From: Lachnospiraceae bacterium
Lineage (GTDB): Bacteria; Bacillota; Clostridia; Lachnospirales; Lachnospiraceae
Assembly (NCBI GenBank): GCA_024693135.1
Contig: JAILLN010000026.1
Coordinates: 1-45,035, forward strand
DNA: 45,035 nt
Direction: 5' to 3'
The position numbers were made by a program, and so were the translations under genes. The notes under the pieces are model-generated. The model was not told where the DNA came from. It saw nothing but the letters and a program-made list of their open reading frames with translations, and ran no database searches. Of the stretch, positions 40,134-45,035 are shown one piece after another (the stretch's first letter is position 1; every line of letters begins with the position of its first letter).

Positions 40134-41701
40134 ACAAGGGAATACCGGTCCACAGAAACATCGTCAGCCTGAAAGCCGCAACTTACAAGATAATCGGTGA
40201 TATGATGAAGCTCTGAACCGATCACGTAGACGGACTGTCCGGACAGGTCCAGCTCCTCCGGCACGCCGATGGCATAGTTTTTTTCTTCGATCCAGGAGCT
40301 CTCATCCTCTGCATGATAGTCATAAGGTGAGGTGCCTGCATAAGCAGCGACCTGGAAATGATGGTCTACCGCTTCATTTGCCATGATGATGATCTTCTTA
40401 TCCTCCCCGAACTGATCCTCCATTCGCTTTACGGCCCGCCCCAGATCATCGGGCTGGAAGAGAAAGGCAAGATCTCCTTCTGCAAGGGTGCGGTTGTATT
40501 CGCCCCGGAAATAAAAGTTCGAAAAGAACAGGAAGAAGATAAGATAAACGGCAAGGAGCCCTGCCAGGATCCATTTGTTTTTCCGGAGGATCCAGTGAAA
40601 GGAATAGACGATGAAAAGCAGGAAGGAGAAATAAAGCTCATTGCTCCGGTTGATATTGATCTCGAGCATGAAGAGAGTGGTAAAAAGGGAGCATGCCGTA
40701 TAGGCCAAGAGCAGGATAGAGAAATCAAAACGGCGCTCCTTCAGGGAAATAAAAGCCTGACGACAGCACAGGACCAGCCCTGCCGCGATGAACGGAAGGG
40801 AAATATAATATAAGGTCCCGAAAGCAGGACTTGCATTATGATGCAGGGAATCATGGGAAAAAAGGATCCAGAGATCCGGGATGTTACGCCAGATATTTTT
40901 GAAGCTGAATTCGTTTCCCCGGTACCATTCCATGGGCAGGAAATCCGACCATAAAATATGGCAGGGAGAGACCAGTCCCTTATTGACCATCTGTTCAAGG
41001 ACCAGGGGAGCGGCAAGAAGGACCAGGGGAAGAGAAAAGCTGAAGGCCTGCTTTAAGGAAAGCTTCCTCAGCCAGAGCATATATACGAGCATCAACGTCA
41101 GAAACAGGGGCACGATGATATAGGTGATGGCATAGGTATACAGGGTGATGCCCCAGAGAAAGCCGCTTAAGGCATACCAGAGGGCTTTTTCTTTTTCATA
41201 GGCCAGGACAAAGGAATAGGAAGCGATGAAGGACATGCTCAAAAGGAGATAGCTTTCGAGCCCCCATCTCTGGGACATGATAAAGACCGGGAGCACGGTA
41301 TACAGAAAACAGCCGGCAAGTGCGGTGCGGGTATCCCGGAAGACAGACTTTGAAAGGAAATAGAGGCAGAAGAAGCCGGCTATCCCATAAGCTACAGCCA
41401 CCAGCCGGAATTTGGCCAGGGTGAAGTCGGTGAATAAAAAAAGGAGAGCTCCGGAATAGGTATAGAGGGCATTCTGTCCTCCGCCGTAATTCTTAAAATA
41501 GGGCGGAAGCTTTGTCAGATACCGGTCTACGCCGAAATGAGCAATGGCCTGGGCATCGAAGGCGGAGCCCAGCTCGTCGATCTGGATGCCCTTGGGAACC
41601 AGTCCGATGCGGAAGAGACGGGTCGAAAGATAAAATAAAAAAAGCAACAACAGTAATGCTGCCTGGACAGCTTTTTGGTTCGGGATCGTTTTCTTTTCCA
41701 T
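40124..41701 (-). CDS. GT-C membrane glycosyltransferase, ArnT/GT39-like (copy B)
   Basis: 525 residues. It is a clear paralogue of the protein at 34264: PKGIQIDELGSAFDAQAIA, RYLTKLPPYFKNYGGGQNA, ISLPF after a long helix run, MANEAVDHHFQVAAY near the end, and a YSLVYK tail. The Asp-Glu of the catalytic loop is kept. It is expressed divergently from the second YidC-fusion gene. No ribosome site precedes the ATG and the promoter places the transcription start on the ATG itself, so the message is predicted to be leaderless. Confidence 0.8.
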   Translation of the reverse strand: MEKKTIPNQKAVQAALLLLLFLFYLSTRLFRIGLVPKGIQIDELGSAFDAQAIAHFGVDRYLTKLPPYFKNYGGGQNALYTYSGALLFLFTDFTLAKFRLVAVAYGIAGFFCLYFLSKSVFRDTRTALAGCFLYTVLPVFIMSQRWGLESYLLLSMSFIASYSFVLAYEKEKALWYALSGFLWGITLYTYAITYIIVPLFLTLMLVYMLWLRKLSLKQAFSFSLPLVLLAAPLVLEQMVNKGLVSPCHILWSDFLPMEWYRGNEFSFKNIWRNIPDLWILFSHDSLHHNASPAFGTLYYISLPFIAAGLVLCCRQAFISLKERRFDFSILLLAYTACSLFTTLFMLEININRSNELYFSFLLFIVYSFHWILRKNKWILAGLLAVYLIFFLFFSNFYFRGEYNRTLAEGDLAFLFQPDDLGRAVKRMEDQFGEDKKIIIMANEAVDHHFQVAAYAGTSPYDYHAEDESSWIEEKNYAIGVPEELDLSGQSVYVIGSELHHITDYLVSCGFQADDVSVDRYSLVYK

Positions 41702-41707
41702 AGGTTA

Positions 41708-41736
41708 AATATAATATTGCTTCCATCCCCGGTCAA
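41708..41736 (-). promoter_or_regulatory. Promoter giving a leaderless transcript of GT-C copy B
   Basis: On the minus strand TTGACC (41736-41731) and TATATT (41713-41708), 17-base spacer. The expected start, seven bases after the -10 box, is base 41701, which is the A of the start codon. Confidence 0.5.
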
Positions 41737-41804
41737 GAGGAAAGAAGCGGGGATGGTGCGGTATTGGCAGCGACGGCTGGATTTTGGGATTGAGATTTTT
41801 GGGA

Positions 41805-41833
41805 TTGCCGGGAAAAGGGGATTGGGTTAAAAT
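41805..41833 (+). promoter_or_regulatory. Promoter of YidC-fusion copy B
   Basis: TTGCCG (41805-41810) and TAAAAT (41828-41833) with a 17-base spacer; the leader would be about 30 bases. Confidence 0.5.
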
Positions 41834-41869
41834 ATCCATGGTTTTTAGGAAAATTAACAGGCGCAGTAA

Positions 41870-44425
41870 ATGACACATGTATTTTATAACATCATCATAT
41901 ATCCGATCGAGCTGATCCTGGAGATCGTTTTTTCTGTCATCTATGAGCTCCGGCACGATGCCGGGATGTCCATCCTGGGAGTCAGCCTGATCTTAAATAT
42001 CCTTTTGCTTCCGCTCTATGCGAGAGCAGAGCAGATCGCTGAGGAAGAGCGGGGGAGACAGAAGGATATGGAGAAGTGGATCGCCCATATCCGCGGTGCC
42101 TTTCGGGGAGACGAAAGGTTTCTGATCCTGTCGGCGTATTACAGGAAAATGGGATATCATCCGGTTTATGCCTTGAAAAGCTCCATTTCCCTGCTGCTTC
42201 AGATCCCATTTTTCTTTGCGGCTTATCATTTTCTGGCAAACTTAAGCATTTTGAGGGGAACCGGGTTTTTCGGGATCGCAGACCTGGGGAAGCCGGACTC
42301 CATGATCATTTTCCCTGCGGCATTCTGGAATGTCTCTGCGGGCCTCTATCCCATCGGCCCCATAGCCATCAATGTCCTTCCGATCCTCATGACCCTGATC
42401 AATATCATATCGATCCTGGTATATACGAATAAGGGATTGAAGGAAAATATCCAGCTTTACCTTTTGGCCGTATTCTTTCTGATCTTTCTATATAACAGCC
42501 CCAGCGGCCTGGTGCTGTACTGGACTGCCAATAACCTGTTTTCTTTAGGGAAAAACCTGGTTTTCCGGTTTTGGAAAAAGAAGCCGTCATCGAAAAAAGC
42601 CGGAAGCGGCAACCCTCCCGGCCTCGCTGCGTATTTCTGCGGGGCGGCCCTCATGGTGGTGCTGCTGGGGATGCTGATCCCTTCTTCCGTGCTGGTGTCT
42701 TCTCCCCTGGAGTTTATCACGATGGCGGATTATCATGATCCTCTTCAATATGTATTTTCCTCCGCATGCATCGCATCCGGTTTCTTCCTGTTTTGGCTTA
42801 CGGTATTTTACCTGATCGGAAGGAGCCGTACCCGGAGGGCTTTGAGCCTGGGACTTTGGGTCTTGTGCGGCATTGCCCTTTTGGACTTTCTTGCCTTTGG
42901 GAAAAATACGGTAAATCTTTCTACGGAGCTCTCGTTTGATTATGAGCCGGCCCGGGCAGGCGCGGTTGTTGCGGCAAACCTCGCTGCCGTGATTTTGGTT
43001 TCCGCTGTATTTCTGTATATCTGGAAAAAGAAGCGCTCATTGGTGATCCCGATCTATGGGATCCTTATTTTCAGCACGGCAGTTTTATTTATCGTCAATA
43101 CCGCCGGGATCGAAACCAAGCTCGCCCGGTCCGGCTATGCTTCAAAGGATGCCGTTTCGGATTCCTTCGGAGAAGAAAACATCACCCTCAGCCGTCATGG
43201 AAGGAATGTGGTAGTCATCATGCTGGACCGGGCCATCGGCGCTTATATTCCTTTCCTTATGACGGAGAGGCCGGAGCTGATGAACCGGTTTGCAGGCTTT
43301 ACTTATTATCCGAATACAATGTCCCTTGGGTCGCAGACAATGAGCGGGGCACCTGCATTGTTTGGCGGCTATGAGTATGCTCCGGAAGCCATGAACAGGA
43401 GAAAAGAGGAGCGGATGGTAGATAAGCATAACGAGGCCCTGAGCGTCATGCCGGTGATATTTTCGGAAAAGGGGTTCCGGACCACGGTCTTTGATCCGCC
43501 TTTGGCAAACTATGAGGATATCGGGGATCTGTCGATTTACGACCCGTGGCCTAAGATCCATAGGGGGCATTTGATGCAGCGATTCGTAGAGCCGGAATAT
43601 CATGCCATGGTGGAACTGATCCGGAGGCGTTCCTTTTTCATGTATAGCATTTATAAGTCGGCTCCGCTTCTGCTGCAGCATTCCATCTATGATGACGGGA
43701 TGTATCATTATCCGGATTCCTATGAGGCGCCTCACCGGATGTTTAACGATAGCTATTCGATCTTGAAGAATTTCCCTTCCATAACAAAGATCGAGGATTC
43801 GGATGAAGATACCTTCATGATGATGGCAAGTGATATCACCCACAGCCCGGCAGAGCTGCAGCTCCCGGATTATGCGCCTTCGCCAAGGGTGAGGAATGAG
43901 GGCCTGGAGCCGGGCGTCCGGGTTGATATGAATGGAAATGAAATGGAAGTGGACATCCAGTTCCATTATCATGTGGATATGGCGGCTTTTCTGCTTCTGG
44001 GAGACTGGCTGGACTTCCTCCGGGAAAACGGAGTCTATGATAATACCAGGATCATCCTTGTGGCAGATCATGGTGCGGGACTGGGCCAGTTTGATTCCCT
44101 GATCCTGGATGACGGGTCGGATATGGAGGCCTTAAATCCCCTGCTTATGGTGAAGGATTTTGATTCCGAGGTTTTTTCTGCATCCATGGATTTCATGACG
44201 AATGCGGACACACCATATCTGGCCATGAAGGATCTGATGGATAAGCCGGTCAATCCCTTTACCGGGAAGGAATTTGAGGGGGCAAAAAAACAGGGCGGGG
44301 AGCAGAAAGCTCTGATCGGCGGACTTTCGGACGAGATGGAAAGGGAGCATACCTTTCCCGGGGGAGACTGGTATTCCTGCCATGATAATATCTATATCCG
44401 GGAAAACTGGAAGAAAAAGCCCTGA
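41870..44425 (+). CDS. YidC-like domain fused to an EptA/LtaS-like phosphotransferase (copy B)
   Basis: 851 residues, colinear with the gene at 23373. The N-terminal YidC part has AGMSILGVSLILNILLLPL (Asn again at the insertase Arg position), SSISLLLQIPFFFAAYHFL and SPSGLVLYWTANNLFSL. About five helices follow. The C-terminal domain begins VVVIMLDRAIGAYIPFL (about residue 450) and has SLGSQTMSGAPALF, whose Thr (about residue 488) aligns with the phosphoethanolamine-transferase nucleophile, and ILVADHGAGLGQF (about residue 730). Both metal-site regions are kept, so the enzyme should be active. A predicted promoter drives it, divergent from GT-C copy B. A lone hydrolase role is possible but less likely given the Thr and the five-helix anchor. 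Confidence 0.82.
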   Translation: MTHVFYNIIIYPIELILEIVFSVIYELRHDAGMSILGVSLILNILLLPLYARAEQIAEEERGRQKDMEKWIAHIRGAFRGDERFLILSAYYRKMGYHPVYALKSSISLLLQIPFFFAAYHFLANLSILRGTGFFGIADLGKPDSMIIFPAAFWNVSAGLYPIGPIAINVLPILMTLINIISILVYTNKGLKENIQLYLLAVFFLIFLYNSPSGLVLYWTANNLFSLGKNLVFRFWKKKPSSKKAGSGNPPGLAAYFCGAALMVVLLGMLIPSSVLVSSPLEFITMADYHDPLQYVFSSACIASGFFLFWLTVFYLIGRSRTRRALSLGLWVLCGIALLDFLAFGKNTVNLSTELSFDYEPARAGAVVAANLAAVILVSAVFLYIWKKKRSLVIPIYGILIFSTAVLFIVNTAGIETKLARSGYASKDAVSDSFGEENITLSRHGRNVVVIMLDRAIGAYIPFLMTERPELMNRFAGFTYYPNTMSLGSQTMSGAPALFGGYEYAPEAMNRRKEERMVDKHNEALSVMPVIFSEKGFRTTVFDPPLANYEDIGDLSIYDPWPKIHRGHLMQRFVEPEYHAMVELIRRRSFFMYSIYKSAPLLLQHSIYDDGMYHYPDSYEAPHRMFNDSYSILKNFPSITKIEDSDEDTFMMMASDITHSPAELQLPDYAPSPRVRNEGLEPGVRVDMNGNEMEVDIQFHYHVDMAAFLLLGDWLDFLRENGVYDNTRIILVADHGAGLGQFDSLILDDGSDMEALNPLLMVKDFDSEVFSASMDFMTNADTPYLAMKDLMDKPVNPFTGKEFEGAKKQGGEQKALIGGLSDEMEREHTFPGGDWYSCHDNIYIRENWKKKP

Positions 44426-44497
44426 GCTTCCGGAGGGGATGATCGGGGGAAGAGCCTGCAGGAGATGATATGGAAGGCAGGGTGAGGAGGTGCGGTG

Positions 44498-44534
44498 GAG
44501 GCTCTGAAAAAATATGTAGAGGCTCTGAAAAAAT
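44498..44534 (+). repeat. Two-copy 21-bp tandem repeat
   Basis: GAGGCTCTGAAAAAAT occurs at 44498-44513 and again at 44519-44534, 21 bases apart, in the gap after the YidC-fusion gene. Nothing else coding is seen in 44426-44638. Confidence 0.6.
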
Positions 44535-44537
44535 GTG

Positions 44538-44566
44538 TTGACACGGGTCTGCTGATTTGATATTAT
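44538..44566 (+). promoter_or_regulatory. Strong promoter upstream of the tRNA genes (P1)
   Basis: TTGACA (44538-44543) and TATTAT (44561-44566), 17-base spacer. The start near 44573 lies at the foot of the terminator-like hairpin that follows. Confidence 0.6.
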
Positions 44567-44573
44567 TTACTTT

Positions 44574-44600
44574 GCGCCGACTGTCGGGCGTAGTTTTTTT
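44574..44600 (+). terminator. Terminator between the YidC-fusion gene and the tRNAs
   Basis: CGCCGA (44575-44580) pairs with TC-G-GGCG (44584-44590, one bulged G) around CTG, followed by TAG and seven T (44594-44600). It can end the YidC-fusion transcript, and would also act on any transcript from the promoter just before it. Confidence 0.55.
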
Positions 44601-44627
44601 GACTTTATTTTGAGTTGTTCGTATGAA
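44599..44627 (+). promoter_or_regulatory. tRNA promoter (P2)
   Basis: TTGACT (44599-44604) and TATGAA (44622-44627) with a 17-base spacer. The start near 44634 would leave a 5-base leader before the first tRNA. Confidence 0.5.
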
Positions 44628-44638
44628 TAGATATGACT

Positions 44639-44724
44639 GGAGAGGTATCGAAGTGGTCATAACGAGGCGGTCTTGAAAACCGTTTGTCCGAAAGGGCGCA
44701 TGGGTTCGAATCCCATCCTCTCCG
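44639..44724 (+). tRNA. tRNA-Ser (anticodon UGA)
   Basis: 86 bases with a 7-bp acceptor stem (GGAGAGG / CCTCTCC) and G discriminator, anticodon loop CTTGAAA (UGA), a long variable arm as in serine tRNAs, and T-arm GGGTTCGAATCCC. CCA is not encoded (the next base is C, then TTG). Confidence 0.95.
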
Positions 44725-44782
44725 CTTGAGCGGATGGGCAGTTCCGCCGAATATCATAATGTAAAAGCTTTTTAGGCATTGA

Positions 44783-44872
44783 GGAGAAGTACCCAAGATG
44801 GCTGAAGGGACACCCCTGGAAAGGGTGCAGGTCGTTAGTAGCGGCGCGAGGGTTCAAATCCCTCCTTCTCCG
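44783..44872 (+). tRNA. tRNA-Ser (anticodon GGA)
   Basis: 90 bases, acceptor GGAGAAG / CTTCTCC with G discriminator, anticodon loop CTGGAAA (GGA), long variable arm, and T-arm GGGTTCAAATCCC. It lies 58 bases after the UGA isoacceptor with no terminator in between, so both are probably one transcript. CCA is not encoded. Confidence 0.95.
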
Positions 44873-44920
44873 TTTCCGCATCAAGCGGAATGATCCTTGA
44901 CAAATAAACAGCAATGCAGA

Positions 44921-44951
44921 CCTGAAAATCCAAAAAAATTTGAATTTCAGG
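44921..44951. repeat. Inverted repeat after the tRNA genes
   Basis: CCTGAAA (44921-44927) is matched by TTTCAGG (44945-44951) around an A/T-rich loop. It may be a weak terminator-like structure, although no T-run follows. The rest of 44873-45035 shows no gene. Confidence 0.4.
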
Positions 44952-45035
44952 AGAAGCGAACGAAAAAGCCAAACAGTAAAAACGGGACAGAAGTTTTTTT
45001 GTCGGCGTAACTGGCTGGTTCGAACTCCAAGTAGG

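Noticed and set aside
43142..44071. 309-codon minus-strand open frame
   Set aside because: Antisense shadow of the YidC-fusion gene; composition is typical of reverse reading of GC-rich codons.
44605..44914. Minus-strand open frames with RRRDLNPRAA- and MGFEPM-like peptides
   Set aside because: They are antisense to the two tRNA-Ser genes; these peptides are well-known spurious translations of tRNA loci.
45000..45035. T-arm-like GGTTCGAACTCC at the right edge
   Set aside because: No matching acceptor or anticodon arm can be built upstream, so it is not called as a tRNA or tmRNA.
1..45035. CRISPR arrays, complete insertion sequences, replication origins, rRNA genes
   Set aside because: I saw no regular spaced repeats, no intact transposase and no rRNA-like stretch; the only tandem repeat is the two-copy 21-bp unit near 44500.

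Overview
The window reads as chromosomal DNA of an anaerobic, gut-type Bacillota, most likely a Lachnospiraceae-like Clostridia. This rests on the mid-GC, GGAGG-led genes, the ribU gene under an FMN riboswitch, the DUF6715-like gene beside tsaD, the SprA-related small metallopeptidase, and the protein family resemblances. The species cannot be named from the sequence.

Layout. (1) 1-1102: 3' end of a Wzx-type flippase, the tail of a surface-polysaccharide locus. (2) 1103-4000: a scarred, visibly A+T-richer insertion zone. It holds a RelB-type antitoxin with its operator, a PIN toxin that is frameshifted and joined to the tail of an XRE regulator, a two-gene module with a retropepsin-like aspartic protease, and a frameshifted remnant. 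(3) 4064-13867: a glycan operon with a GNAT/FdtA-type sugar ketoisomerase fusion, GT8 and GT2 transferases, a tightly coupled Gfo/Idh oxidoreductase - class I DAHP synthase - ATP-grasp triad, a polyprenyl-phosphate GT2, a GT-C-like membrane protein and an FkbM methyltransferase. (4) 14056-19022: core genes secA, prfB and hom. (5) 19059-23376: a 2-aminoethylphosphonate (AEP) module with AEP transaminase, a LicC/PntC-like cytidylyltransferase, phosphonopyruvate decarboxylase and a TagB/TagF-like transferase. PEP mutase, the first enzyme of this pathway, is not in the window. (6) 23373-26621, minus strand: a YidC-like / alkaline-phosphatase-superfamily phosphotransferase fusion, preceded by a SprA-like metallopeptidase. 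(7) 26755-27588: FMN riboswitch and ribU. (8) 27629-40133: a long run of abutting or overlapping genes mixing glycan functions (GT2, ChbG/YdjC deacetylase, GT-C, two YfhO-like membrane proteins) with housekeeping genes (rimI, rnz, tsaD, tsaE, tsaB, ispD). (9) 40124-44425: a second GT-C paralogue (minus) divergent from a second YidC-phosphotransferase fusion (plus). (10) 44639-44872: tRNA-Ser(UGA) and tRNA-Ser(GGA).

How it may work together. Most accessory genes point to building, flipping and decorating a cell-surface glycan or glycolipid. CMP-AEP made by the phosphonate module would feed the TagF-like enzyme. The GT2/GT-C pairs would use polyprenyl-phosphate sugars outside the membrane. The two YidC-fused transferases carry the Thr/Asp/His pattern of phosphoethanolamine or phosphoglycerol transferases. 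They look like membrane enzymes in which an insertase fold was recruited, because both copies have Asn where insertases carry the key groove Arg. The best candidates for undescribed biology are this fusion family, the DAHP synthase / Gfo-Idh / ATP-grasp triad, and the retropepsin pair.
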